A DNA stretch of 64,000 bases from Bretschneidera sinensis (GCA_023935145.1 CM043704.1:93762873-93826872); one strand, 5' to 3'; positions 37,774 through 49,477 are shown, counted from the first letter of the stretch. Notes: a model not told the origin generated them from the sequence alone. Numbers and translations: made by a program.

Positions 37774-39360
37774 CTAGGCCCCAACTGCCGCCAGGAATTT
37801 TTTCCTGCTTACGGGTTCTTCATGCAGAACCACAACATCTCTCACCTTCTCTAACAGCTCCTCTAGCTGATCCACACCAAAGTTTTGATAATCCAGCGGT
37901 TTCTTGTACCTTTGCTGGTATATGGCCTCAAAACCACCCAAGAAAATCCGACAAGAGTAGCTCACTAGAATTTCTTGCAGCTCATGCTTGAACTGCGCTA
38001 GATTACGGTCATCAATCTCGCATTGAGCTACGGTTCCTACAGTACTTTTCCCTTGGTTCCTCCTTTCATCATGTTCTTCAACCACCACTCTCTCCTCATC
38101 CGAGAACTCATCTGAAGAGCCTACACCTGGTGTGACATCCATACTCTCTTCCTGAGTCCTCCTCCCTCTCTTATCCTTTCTCCCCAGAACCAAAGGAGGT
38201 GCACTTGGGCCTGCTTTCCAGTTCCGAAGGTAAACAAATTTCCTATTGCCTTTCCCATCTATTGCTATTGTGTCACCCATCTTCTTGAAGAGATTCACAA
38301 GCTTGAATGCCCCATATTCTGACACATAAAGAGGCCTCCCAAAAAGCTTCTGGTACTCAGCAGGAACACGGGTAAAAGGCATGCACCCTCCGGAGATTTC
38401 AAGCAACTTGACCAGCTGCCCCTTCAGGCCATTTATATCACCAGGCTGTACCCACATGGTGGAATCATTTTGATCACCAGAAGAAGCAGGGTCATCCGGA
38501 ACCTCATTCAAGCCAGATGGGAGACTTTGTGACCTCAAAGTTGCAGGAAAACAAGGCATGGCACTGGTGTATGCAGATAAAGATTGTGCCATAATTGAGC
38601 CATCTCTCGAGTTGTAATAGCTTTGCGACATACCCCTATAAACAATAGCTTCTTCTTCATTTTGACCATCTGAGTTATCATTGATATGGAACCCCATGAA
38701 ATACTCAGCAACATCAGCCGGTCCTCCACGAGGAGGGTTTAAAATCTTTGCGGGGGGCACAAAGCCTTCCCCACGAGCCACACTTGGCCAGTCCCAGACA
38801 AACTTACCGGCATTGCACAGGGCAGATGAAACACCCACCCCAGAAGGGATAACAAGAATAACTGTATATCCGCGTTGACCAAGTATGTGTAGCGCTGGAG
38901 CAAAATCAACATCCCCTGATATTAGCATGATAGAAGAAGGTGGAGGGTTATCGAGGGCAAACAGAAACATGTCAACCAAGATAGCCTTGTCAGCAGCATC
39001 CTTTCTGCCATTTGGGACATCAATAAGTTTGACACCGGTTCTCTGGCAGCCCTCTCTGAGTCGTCGGGGAAATGCATTAAAATCCCCATAGGCAGAAAAC
39101 ATCATAACAGCTCCTTTAATTACAGGATGTACACGCAAAGCCATTCTTATATTACCACCCACATCTTCAGGGCGGACATCACTCGGCACAGGGCAGTTCT
39201 CAATGTCCCAAAGGATGGCCACAGGACCATCTGAGGAGCCACACTTTGGATGGCTCAAAGGAGGCTGAAGAGCATTCATGTTTGAATCTACCATATGCGG
39301 TCCCCTTTGTTCTGAAGATTGTAAAGAAATTATCGAAGCTGATACATTTGTGTTAGCCAT
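37774..39360 (-). CDS. NYN-domain putative RNase with two LOTUS (OST-HTH) domains
   Basis: A single coding exon gives 528 residues. The NYN/PIN-like nuclease domain (about 45-195) holds the acidic residues expected for metal binding: WDIEN (Asp52), DAADKAILVD (Asp121-Asp130) and ISGDVDF (Asp150, Asp152). Two LOTUS/OST-HTH domains follow, at about 307-375 (LKGQLVKLLEISGG, FVYLRN) and 450-515 (FKHELQEILVSY, LEELLEKVRDVV). Between them is a charged linker (RKDKRGRRTQEES). The architecture matches MARF1/limkain-like proteins, where NYN is an RNase and LOTUS binds RNA. Plant copies are often labelled 'putative endonuclease or glycosyl hydrolase'; the glycosidase part is not supported by the sequence. 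It resembles the Arabidopsis At2g15560 group. The ATG is the first in frame and lies 28 bases inside its exon (acceptor TGCAG before 39388). Confidence 0.93.
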   Translation of the reverse strand: MANTNVSASIISLQSSEQRGPHMVDSNMNALQPPLSHPKCGSSDGPVAILWDIENCPVPSDVRPEDVGGNIRMALRVHPVIKGAVMMFSAYGDFNAFPRRLREGCQRTGVKLIDVPNGRKDAADKAILVDMFLFALDNPPPSSIMLISGDVDFAPALHILGQRGYTVILVIPSGVGVSSALCNAGKFVWDWPSVARGEGFVPPAKILNPPRGGPADVAEYFMGFHINDNSDGQNEEEAIVYRGMSQSYYNSRDGSIMAQSLSAYTSAMPCFPATLRSQSLPSGLNEVPDDPASSGDQNDSTMWVQPGDINGLKGQLVKLLEISGGCMPFTRVPAEYQKLFGRPLYVSEYGAFKLVNLFKKMGDTIAIDGKGNRKFVYLRNWKAGPSAPPLVLGRKDKRGRRTQEESMDVTPGVGSSDEFSDEERVVVEEHDERRNQGKSTVGTVAQCEIDDRNLAQFKHELQEILVSYSCRIFLGGFEAIYQQRYKKPLDYQNFGVDQLEELLEKVRDVVVLHEEPVSRKKFLAAVGA

Positions 39361-39388
39361 AACTATTTGATTGGGTAATCAAAGGCTC
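39361..39388 (-). other. 5' UTR part of the coding exon, NYN/LOTUS gene
   Basis: The minus strand reads TTCACACTGCAG then GAGCCTTTG, a good acceptor, 28 bases before the ATG. The intron upstream runs to the donor at 41463. Confidence 0.65.
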
Positions 39389-39723
39389 CTGCAGTGTGAA
39401 GAGGAAAAAATATTAGAGATAAACAACTAAAAGATGCTCCTAAAAGTACTCTAAATGACAAAATGAAGGAAATCGTGTACACGTCCAACTTATACCAGAT
39501 TGATCAGCTAACGAGGACCCTACATATATATGGGAAAAATTAGGATAAAAGCTCATGCATTTTCTGCTTAACCAAAAACCTGGTTAAGACTGGTAAAAGG
39601 ATACTAGTCTAGTAGAAGATTGAGCTTTGGGTAGTTAAACAAACTTCAAGAAGTTTCCATGTTCCCACATTTAATTACTCCAATACTTGATAGGCACTCA
39701 AACAAGTTGAAAATGTAGATAAA

Positions 39724-39843
39724 GGCCTTGTTTGGGAAGTTGCTTAAACGCAACTTGAATCACCAAAACTTAAAAGTTTTTAGAGCATTTTTTGCTTTAA
39801 AAACTTTAAGTTTTGATGATTTAAGCAACTCCCAAACATTGCC
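39724..39843. mobile_element. Fold-back miniature element in a leader intron
   Basis: The two halves are near-perfect reverse complements: GGCCTTGTTTGGGAAGTTGC at the left and GCAACTCCCAAACATTGCC at the right, with CAAAACTTAAAAGTTT pairing inside. About 120 bases, no coding. Confidence 0.85.
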
Positions 39844-40366
39844 AAAGTACATTAGCATTCAATTTTATTTCTGAAAAGGACAGAAAGTGAGTCTCGATGG
39901 AGAAACTAAGCATGTTGCACAAGCTCAAAGATTTGACTGAAGGCCCAATAGTGTTGTGTGGCAAACTATTTACATCCCTAGCAATTCTTAGCATTTCCGG
40001 GGTTTTTAAATCATTTAATTAAGATGGGTATAAGATGATTTAAAAAACGGATATTAGAAGACTGTTATGTGCATGAGCTGGGGAGTCATACAAACCAAGT
40101 GGAAGGATTGTGTAATAAAACTATATCTTCATTCTTCTTTGACTCTTGCATAAGGATGAAACAGCGTCGGTAATTGGCAGTCAACATAAAACAACACTTC
40201 TACGATATGTGATAAAGATGTACCTCTCATGTAAAAGTAACTTACAGGAACAAATGGCTGGATTTTATGAGAATTAAAAGCAAAGAATAGCGATAATAGA
40301 GGAAAGAATAAATATTAGTGGATCTGCTGCTTGCATACTCCCAACATTAGTACTCATTCAAGAACA

Positions 40367-40669
40367 CTATGATTGGTAGAGAAGAAAGTGGGAGGAAGGA
40401 AGCGGAAGGGAATGAAAAAATAAAAGGTTTGATGTTTTCTATTATGTGTTTGGTAAATATGATGGAAAGTGAAAGGAAAGAAGACGATGACAAAAAAATT
40501 AGCTTATTTTAGCTTCTACTTCCCAACCCTCCCAATTTGGGATGATTTTAATTTGTAGGGAAGAAAACATCAATCCTCTCACTTCATTTTTCCTACCAAA
40601 TGATAGAAAATTGCTCACTTTTCTTTCCTCTCTCTTCTTTCCCCCCACTTTTCCTCTCTACAATCATAG
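40367..40669. mobile_element. Miniature inverted-repeat element in a leader intron
   Basis: The left end CTATGATTGGTAGAGAAGAA (40367) mirrors the right end, which reads CTATGATTGTAGAGAGGAAA on the minus strand (from 40669). The termini are about 35 bases and purine-rich inside. There is no coding capacity and no clear target duplication. Confidence 0.75.
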
Positions 40670-41463
40670 CCTAAATCTACACAACTTATATTCACAGCTG
40701 ATTTGGACATTGTGGATACGAAATAGTGGTCATTAGAAGAGGTTCTGAACAAGCTACGTATATTGCAATACAATCAAGAATAGGCCTTCTTACAATAATG
40801 TTACAGTGATGAAAACTTCCAACATACATTTGCTTAAAATAAGGGTCTGTCCAGGAATTTTCCCTAAATAAATTAACTGATTGTGTATAGATTGCATAAC
40901 TGTCAAGCCTACGCCTCAAACTCCCATCAACAGACCAGGTTTTCATAGTTAAGAAAGCTGCACTACATACTGCCGTAGATATATAAAAAAGAAAGGCCAA
41001 TTTCAATAAGATAAAAGAAAAAACTTGTTTTTGCACTCTCAAGTCCTTTTATAAATAGACAATACTAAAAAATGTTAACGAATTCCAATCCAAAAAAAAA
41101 TGGTTTCAAACTATCAAATACATCTTTTATTTCCAAAAAGAACTGCCCAATCAATTTTAACACTTATATCCTATGGTCAATGTGCTGGCTAATCTTGATT
41201 GCCAAAATATGAAATGAAAAGAAAAATACTTCTACAATAAACTCAAATGAAAGGAGATTTTAATCCCTCAGGTCGGGAAAGTATTAGTACCAAACAGAAA
41301 AATTCGAAACTTCAATTCAGTTCCTGGTTCTAGCGTTTTCTCAGCAATCAAACAAACCCAAACGAAATAGTACCAACAAGTTAACAAGTACAAAAAAAAA
41401 TCTGAATTGATCAATTTGATCAAATAAATAACATCGTAAATTTAAGCAATACAGAAAAGGTAC

Positions 41464-41559
41464 CTCATATTGAGACCACAATTCCTGCCTACCAAGAAGC
41501 CCAGATCCGGAAGATCAAATACGAACCCAAAAGATCCAGCAAATTATCAATCAGAGATC
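41464..41559 (-). other. Probable leader exon 2 of the NYN/LOTUS gene, with a tiny uORF
   Basis: The minus strand shows acceptor TTTTAAATTAG before 41559 and donor ATATGAG then GTACC at 41463, giving 96 bases. Its last five bases are ATGAG; spliced to GAGCCTTTGA at the coding exon they make a four-codon upstream frame (M-R-S-L-stop), ending 18 bases before the main ATG. Confidence 0.6.
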
Positions 41560-41651
41560 CTAATTTAAAACCCAGAAAACAAAAAAAAAAATGAAGTCAG
41601 ATAAGATTTTAATGTGTATATATACAGAGAGAGAGAGAGATGAAACCTTAC

Positions 41652-41790
41652 CTAGGGAAGAAGGAAGCTTTCTGTGTTGATGGGTTATTCGGATCTTAAG
41701 ACAACTGAGAATCTGGGATTTTAAGCAGGGAAACAGAGAGATATTTTGACTAGATTTTAGTACCCGATTGGTTTTTAGCAGCAGAGATTA
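41652..41790 (-). other. Probable leader exon 1 of the NYN/LOTUS gene
   Basis: The minus strand has CTTCCCTAG then GTAAGG (donor at 41651). The 5' end is not visible; 41790 is where similarity to the copy at 14204-14340 stops and is used as an estimate. Confidence 0.5.
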
Positions 41791-41799
41791 CTGTGGTAC

Positions 41800-43647
41800 A
41801 TAGATATGAGTTTGGGATATGTGGCGTTTAATGTTCTGTTTATAGCCCAAAAAGAGAGTAGTTGTTTGCAAGGGTTTGGCAGTGTTTCTCGAGCACCTTA
41901 AACCGACACGTTGACATCATATATAATCATTTTTCTCTTGACTCTAACTGATGATCGGCTTGATTTTCCTCTTCTATTTGTCCACTGAACACACCTTTTT
42001 CCCCCCTTCTTTTTTTCCGCGGAAAAAATTCTTTTTTTTTTCTTCTTTTTGTCTTCAATTGAGTAAAGTAATTTTCTACTTTAATGCTCACCGACCTCTC
42101 TTTTTCTCCTTTGGGCTCATTTAGAAGGCCATCAAAATTTGAAAGTCTCACCCATTGAAATAGGATGTAAGAAACCGATTTGGCTAGTTTTGCAAGAGAG
42201 TTTATATAATGGTTTTTATTTATATTATTAATAAAATTAATTTTTTTTTTCTTTCTATTTAAAATGTCATCACATAAATATAAATTTATTGTGTTATTAA
42301 GTATAAAATATGTAAAATTAATCACCTCACGTTTGTCTTATCAATAACAATTTCATTTTTTAAAAACCATTTATCTATTGTAACCATTATTTACACATCA
42401 ACCATTTCAAAAACTATTTATCTACTATAACTACTTAAACACTTACAAAGTATCACTATCCACTTATTCACACCTACTTATATCTATTCTCTTATCTTCT
42501 TATTTGTTTTAGTGTTAATTATTGGTAACTAATTCGCTAAGTTTAATTTGTTCTCTCTATATTTCTTTTTCAGGTTAAATTTTTCTCAATTCTCTTTATT
42601 TACATTTAATTAGTTTATCGTTAGTTACGGATCTATTTTTTTGTTTCGAAATTCATTTGCTAAGGGAGAATATTTTTTACATCCTCAGGTATATTATTTA
42701 GTTTCTAAATTCACTTGTTCTCTCTTATGTTTTTTTGCATACGTGAATAAGAAACTTTCAGGTTTCTTTATCTCTTAATCAGTTGACTTGGTAATGTTTT
42801 GCAATTATGTTCGATCTTTAAATTTATTTATCATTTTGCATTTCTTAGATCAATGAATAATTTTAATTTTTTCCGCAATAAATAATTAACATCTCAACAC
42901 GTGCGTGTAGCACATATTGAGATGTTAGATTGTTTAATTTGAGAGAAGAGCAGATCAACATACTCGTATTGAGATGCTAGTTTATAGTTTAAGAAACTAG
43001 ATCAAATATCTTTTTTTTATAGATAAAATCAAAAGCTAACTTTTTTTTTAATAAACTACTACTTATATTAGAAAAACTTGTTTCATATATATTTTGCTGA
43101 ATACAAAATAATTTTTAATTCCTCTGTTTTTTATCAAAATTTATTTCAAACACCATTTAGAGTGCATGGTCCTTGAGAGAACCCTCAATCCCAACCCCTT
43201 CCCCCTCTCGCCCCTTCGGGAAAAGAAAAAAGAAAAGAGGTAATAAACATAAGCACATAGCCCTTTGATTCAAATCTATTTCTTAAGTCAGGGAAAAGAG
43301 AAAGATCTATGAAACAATCTAGGTTACAAATATTCCAACTGGGCAAACCAGAAACAAATTGAAATTTGTTGTACTTCAGAATTAGCATATTACTGCATGG
43401 ACAGAGTTTAGAAATAATACTACAAAGTAGGCAGGAACAATGAAGGATACATTTACAGAACAGTCACATTGTTTATTTTCAAAGAGTAGAAGGTAAAGGT
43501 AGAAGGGAACTATTCTTACAGTCCACCTATGTACAGTTTATGTGCTGATAACCCAACAGGAAATACAAGAATTACAAATCATATGATGAGTGAGAAATTT
43601 TTTTTGATCAATTTCACTGTGTTTCTAGATATGCACTAAATCTTATT
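41800..43647. other. Intergenic, promoter side of the NYN/LOTUS gene
   Basis: The first few hundred bases should hold the NYN/LOTUS promoter. A minus-strand frame at 41927-42325 (132 codons) is Lys/Asn-rich from AT bias, lacks a domain and is not supported. The rest is AT-rich, with an ACACGTGCGTG motif near 42897 and no gene. Confidence 0.5.
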
Positions 43648-43938
43648 TTATGAACCCAGAACTCTCTCAATGGCAGCAGTATAAAACTCTTACGCATGGT
43701 ACCAACAACAACAAAACAACTGGTACAGCCTTAATTTCATAGTCCTCGGCAACTGGCACGTTGTTGTCTGTGTTGAGTGCATAGCATTTTAGTCTTCCAG
43801 CATACTCACCGGCAATCTCATCGATTATCCGGTGCACCATCCTGCAGGGCCCACACTAACTCGCATAAAATTTAACTAGAACTGGAGTATCACTTCTCAG
43901 AATTGACTTTTCCCAAGAATCTGTAGTAACCACGGCAG
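43648..43938 (-). pseudogene. TRX-M3: Thioredoxin m3 (GAT1-like) pseudogene
   Basis: The minus strand encodes the mature part of a plastid m-type thioredoxin, closest to Trx m3: [40 protein letters not shown] and [17 protein letters not shown]. The active site should be WCGPC, but the Trp codon is TAG, a stop. About 30 bases coding for the usual FKNGEKRE segment are missing after VPVVLL. A one-base loss in a T run breaks the end; in a second frame the tail reads [10 protein letters not shown] then TAA at 43648-43650. The remnant begins at a splice-acceptor-like GTGTGCAG-type site at 43939, so it derives from an intron-containing copy and the transit-peptide exon is missing. In plants m thioredoxins reduce chloroplast disulfides; Trx m3/GAT1 affects plasmodesmatal transport and meristems. 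It cannot make a thioredoxin. Confidence 0.9.
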
Positions 43939-45017
43939 CTGCACAGACCCAACATAATATGGTTAAGACTGAGATGTTTCCATTGTTTTAATCCTTATGT
44001 TTTCCACTAACATCAAATCATGTAAGCTCTATTTTAGTAAGGCATTTAAAAGCAAAATCTAACAAACAAAAATGGAATGAGTTTAGCCCAAACCACATTC
44101 TCTTATGGCAAGGCAATATTGTATCATCCCTAGGACACAAACTTTTATTTTCCACTTATCCCCTTCTCGTTGGCAGTCAGCAATCGTCTCTCATCAACCC
44201 TAATCTTAGACAAATAAATACGATTCCTTCAAGAACCTGTAAGAGTGAAGCTAGAAATCGAATTAATAATTCGATTTTCTTTAAACTGCTGCCTCTTCCA
44301 TTGTATTTTGTTCTCTTGATTTATATTTCTTAACAAACAAACAAAAATATAAACAACTCTAATGATCCGCGATAAGTTCAAGTGGCACAATAAGAGATTC
44401 ATAAGAATTCAATTATATCAGTCTTAGAGACCCTAAACAGTATAGAATTTATAATTTATATAAGCTACTTTGCCTTGTGCTCCAAATATTTTGACTCTAA
44501 AATAGACAACTATAAATCAAATGTCGTTAAAACTACCCTCGACTCCCTCCCTCACCCCCCCCCACACACACATTCCTCTAAAATCATCAAAAACTCTCAA
44601 ACAAACCAGGAATCTTATAGGACATTCTCCACTATCAAATAATAATTGTTGAAAAGTTAAAATTTTGAGAAAAATCGAGGTAACCACCTTTTTCAAATTG
44701 ATTTATTACTGTTCATGATCATTAGGTGTTTTTTGCTATCTTGGTTCTGGTTGGGGTTTAAATTTTACCTTCCTCGGTGACCTCAGTTCGAGATAGCTTT
44801 TCCCTTGTACCTACCCAAAGTCAACGTTGCATCCGTTAACGATTAGTGATTCGTTTTGCAGTCCATATGACCGGAGAAAAGAAAATATAATATCAACCTT
44901 AACTTCTTTTTAAAGTACATGGAATTAGCTGTGGAGCGAACTTTGAGAAGGTCTATAAAGCCCTAAATTAGATCTAAAGTCTAAACTCACACACCTCAAA
45001 ATTCTTAGACGACGACT

Positions 45018-47615
45018 CTAGTAAGTGCTTTTATCATACAGATTCTTAGTACCTTCTAAGGGACGGTTCATGGAAGCAGAAATGCAAAGAGCTATGATCT
45101 TTCTTGTGTCAGCTGGATCAATGATTCCATGATCCCAGAGCCTTGCAGTGGAGTAATATGAACTTCATTCTTTCTCATATGCCTCCACAACTTTATCTTG
45201 TTGGTCTTTTTCTTTTTGGGATAAAACACCGGCAGCCTGCATATTGCCAAGGAAAACAAATTAATCTGAGTTCAAGGGAAATGATAAATTCGGGATTGAA
45301 GGAATTTGTATGGTCTGGGTATAACCTGGTTTAAACAATAGTTCAGGAAAAATATTATGTCTGAACACCCAAAACCTTAAGGCAAAAGGTTCGACCAAGA
45401 ATTTTGGAAAGGGATAAAGTAAGACTTTTGTAAGGAGATATAACATGGAGATTTCTCTACTACTTAAGAAATATACACAATGGTTAGAGTGTGCACAAAT
45501 AATTTATGGCATCTTTGGTAATAATTTACATATTTCAACATAATATATTACTACTGGTTTATGTTAAAGAACGTAAAAGATAGAGAATGCTATTAATTTT
45601 ATATTATATTAGACAAGGAGAAAGACATTTTAAGCACAAGTAGACCAGAAAAAGTAGATTACGATATAGGAGAGTATACTTTGCTTGTCTGATTCTTATG
45701 AAGATAAGACATAATATCTCACCAACATACAGGTTATATGTAAGAAAGCATTGAGAGGCTACCTGAGCACCACCCATCACAGATATTCTGGCATTTGGCC
45801 ATAGGAACATGAAAACAGGACTATACGCATGACCGCACATTGCATAATTTCCAGCACCAAAGCTTCCACCAATGATAATAGTAACTTTTGGTACCTCCAC
45901 AAGAAGTTAAATTATTTTTATTTGGTATGTTTCATTTAATTAGCCATTCATAATTATTCAGAAAGAATCATGTTAATGAAGAACTTTCACTCAGAAAAGT
46001 CAATACCAAAATATGTTATACAGATAAAAAGGTGAACACTTGAGGGATATTTGCTCAAGGCACTCATCCATACAGGTATTCTTTTATCCCAACAATCACA
46101 CAAGAACATAAATAAAATAATATCTAGAGCTGGAAGAAACCAACCTTTGCACAAGAAACTGCCATCACCATTTTCACTCCAGATTTAGCTATACCATTTG
46201 CCTCAGATCTTGACCCAACCTTCCAGAAAACAAGAGGGTTATGGTTTCATGTTTCTAGCAATTTGAACCAACCAAATAGCAGGCAGATCCAGATCATCTT
46301 AGAAAACTAATACACTGCATGTTAAAAAGTACTACTGGAAAGAAAAGCTGGGATGATGTACCATAAAACCAGTGATGTTCTGAAGGAAACCCAAAGGAAT
46401 GTTACGTTAAGCACATATTTCGATGAAATAGGCCCCTTTTAAAGCAGATTAATTAAATAGTATCCCATTGTTTCCAAGGATTCCCACGGGTTGATAAAAA
46501 ATTCTAGCAAAACCTGTCACAAGAGTCTGCACAAACACAGTTGGAGTTACAAAGTTCATAGGTATCATAAGGCAACAAGCATAACTAAAAATACCAAAGA
46601 GAGATTTAAATGTCCTCAAAGTGCCATACAATTTCTTGAATTCGTCAAATTCACTTCCATCAACAATTCGAGCAATAACTGATGGAACATCAAAGTGCTG
46701 CTTGTGCAATGGAACGCAGCTCTTTTAACTCATATAATGGTTCTTTGTATTCAAGGTTCATGCTTTGCAATTCACTCATTGTTCCTTGTTTCCCAGCCAT
46801 GTGCAAGTTCTTAATGATGTTCCTTCCAAGAGCAAGTCCATGCAGTTCATCTACAATATTACAGTAAGTTTAGAAGTTGTAAAATGAGTTAGAAAACACA
46901 GAACAACCAAGGTTAATACCTTGAGCAAAATAATCTGAAACCCTTGATGTCTTGCAGTGCAATGTAGCACCCCCTAAATCCTCTGCAGAGACTTCCTCTC
47001 CTATAGCAGCCTACCAAAACTTCTCCTTTAGATGTAATCCGAGTTTTAAAAACATAAGCGCATATGCATACCAGTGCATGAATTTACAAGCATGTAGACC
47101 ATATATACAAACACATGATTTACACTACTTTATAAAAGATACAAAGGATGCAAAGAAATCACGAGACAGTTTTAGGAGTTACCACAATAACCAATTTGGA
47201 ATACCTAGGAACATCTAGAGTCTGGAACTAACCTTCACAGGTGGGGGTCCAGCTAGAAATATGGTGCCATTTCCTTTCACCCTTACACTTTCATCAGCCA
47301 TTGCAGGGATATAGGCACCCCTAGCAGTGCAGCAGCCTAATACCAGTGCAATTTGAGGAATCCCTTCAGCAGACATTATGGCTTGATTATAGAAAACTCT
47401 ACCAAAATTATCCCTGTCTGGAAAGACCTCAGACTGCTTTGGAAGGAAAGCACCTCCACTATCAACAAGATATATGCGTGGTAGTTTGCATTGAGCAGAA
47501 ATCTCCTGTGCCCTAAGATGGTCATTTGCCACAAACATACAAAGTCGTTCATGAACCGGACCTATTCCAGTGATTATTCCAGCAGATAGCAACTGTTCCT
47601 CATACAGTTCATGTC
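45018..47615 (-). pseudogene. MCCB: Methylcrotonoyl-CoA carboxylase beta subunit pseudogene (5'-truncated)
   Basis: Seven exon remnants are recognisable: 47233-47615, 46920-47010, about 46633-46850, 46362-46526, 46145-46219, 45763-45894 and 45018-45236. They spell parts of the biotin-dependent carboxyltransferase of mitochondrial leucine breakdown: [74 protein letters not shown] and [13 protein letters not shown]. Damage: about 15 codons missing after FVAND, a frameshift after LRSIA, loss of one intron donor, stops after GILFN, before RNIPLG and after AYEKE, and a deletion in the last exon. Introns remain at most sites with good borders, so this is a duplicated gene or decayed locus, not a processed copy. 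The N-terminal third is absent; Copia DNA begins about 480 bases upstream. No active enzyme is possible. Confidence 0.92.
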
Positions 47616-48094
47616 CTGCAAGCTTTATCCATTTAATGTAAAATAAGAAGCAGAGCCATCAATAAAATCGTGACAGGATGTATCAAATCCAACTATTGAT
47701 GAAGAGAACACATGCATCATGATCCAATGGCAAACATATGAATTGTTCCTCAACTAGAACTGTCCAAATGAATTGACAGATCTTCTTTTTAATAAGTATG
47801 ACTTGACACGTCTAAGAAAGATGCTGGAAGAATTTGCTTGACCTGAGTTTCTGGAAACATAAATTCAGCGAAGTACTACACTATCTGATGTAGAACAATA
47901 GGAGAAACAAGCACAGAATCAAGAAAATAAAGAACCAATCCCAATCACATTATCTTCCATAAGGAAAGACATGCTAAAATTCCATATATCCTTAATTATA
48001 TTTATGCCCTCCCCTAGAGTATTTGTGCCTAAAAAAAGTCTTTAGGTGGTCCTCTATCATTATCCAAGTAACATGCCTTGAACTCTTGGCTAAT
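47616..48094. other. Former intron or flank of the MCCB remnant
   Basis: No coding was recognised. It lies between the first surviving MCCB exon and the Copia LTR-like sequence, so it is probably the remaining part of an intron. Confidence 0.45.
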
Positions 48095-48493
48095 TGTTGT
48101 AGTATGTGTGGCTTATATCGAGTGGAACACGTGTACAGAGAAAGGCGGTTAATGTCGGAGTGGAGTGAGGAGCGTAGCGTACCGAACAGAACGACAACAT
48201 CTGCCTTTTGGGCTTGGAATTTATTTTTTTTATTGGCAGGGACGATTAATAGGTTGGGGTCCCCGCGGTACAGTAAAGGGGTATTTGAGGAATTTTTCTA
48301 ATACCTCTATACGACTAGGATTAGTATAAATATATATGATGTAACCTTACTTTGACATAGTGAAATTCAGCAACCGCTGGCTCCTGTGGATGTAGGCATA
48401 CTGCCGAACCATGTTAAATCCGTGTGTTTTTTGCTTTCTCTCTCTCTTTGCTTTCTCGTACTATTCATCATAATTGTCGCATGTTTCATAACA
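48095..48493 (+). repeat. 5' LTR of the outer Copia element (tentative start)
   Basis: The right end CATAACA at 48493 is followed at once by ATTGGTATTAGAGC, the usual Copia primer-binding site complementary to initiator Met tRNA. A TATA-like GTATAAATATATA lies near 48326. The left end is set at the TGTTG at 48095 because it pairs with the CAACA/TAACA end style; no second LTR is available to confirm it. Confidence 0.55.
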
Positions 48494-49123
48494 ATTGGTA
48501 TTAGAGCTCAGGTCACAATGTCTGGGATTTCTTCTACGAAGTTCGACATGGTCAAGTTCGATGGATCTGGAAATTTCGGATTATGGCAGAAGAGGGTCAA
48601 GGATTTGTTAGTGCAGCAGGGCATGGTTAAGGCGTTATACGGAAAGCAACCGGAAGGCATGGACGAAATAGATAGGAAAGAACTGGAAGCGAAGGCTATG
48701 GCAACTATCAGGCTTTGTCTGGCTGATGACGTGATGTATCACATCATGGATGAGGAATCACCGGCGGCAGTTTGGTTGAAACCGGAAAGTCAGTATATGT
48801 TCAAGTCGCTAACAAACAAGCTTTATCTTAAGCGGAAACTGTATGGTCTTAAGATGTCAGAGGGCTCAGATCTGACCCAGCATATCAACGTGTTCAACTA
48901 GATTATCAGTGATTTGAAGCGAGTTGATGTGAAGTTCGAAAACGAAGACAAGACGTTGATGTTACTAAATTCCCTACCTGCTTCTCTTACGTACGAAAAT
49001 TTGGTTACAACTCTGATATGGGGGAAAGAAACTCTCGAATTGGAGGAGATCACAAGTGCTCTATTAGGTTTTCATCAGAGTAAGAAAGCCAGTGATGAGA
49101 ATTTACAAGGTGAAGGGCTTGTG

Positions 49124-49477
49124 TGTTAGGGTTAAACTACCTTATCCCTACGGATCTTGATATGCGAATATAGAGAAAAAAAATAGAAATAAATCAAAGA
49201 CAAACACACAGCACACAGATTTATGTGGTTCGCCCAAACTCAGGTTACGTCCACGAAGTTGCAGCGATTTCACTACGTCTTGAAGAACAATACAAGGAGG
49301 TCTTACCCCTAGACACCCCTCACAGTATTCACAAAAAATGGCTCACACACTTTCACAAAAGAATAAGATGAAACCCTTATGTTTCCGGGTTGAAATAAAA
49401 CAGATACCAAACAGTGCTGAAAAGACCAGATTGGACAAAATAAAAAAAAACCACTAGGCTCCACACATAGCCTAACA
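49124..49477 (-). repeat. 3' LTR of nested Copia element
   Basis: 354 bp, TG...CA ends; same length as the copy at 53492-53845. Confidence 0.95.

Noticed and set aside
37774..39360. Glycosyl hydrolase label for the NYN/LOTUS protein
   Set aside because: Residues and domain order fit a NYN nuclease with LOTUS domains; no glycosidase signature is visible.
41927..42325. 132-codon minus-strand frame as a gene
   Set aside because: Lys/Asn-rich from AT bias, no domain, no splice or leader context, next to the NYN/LOTUS promoter.
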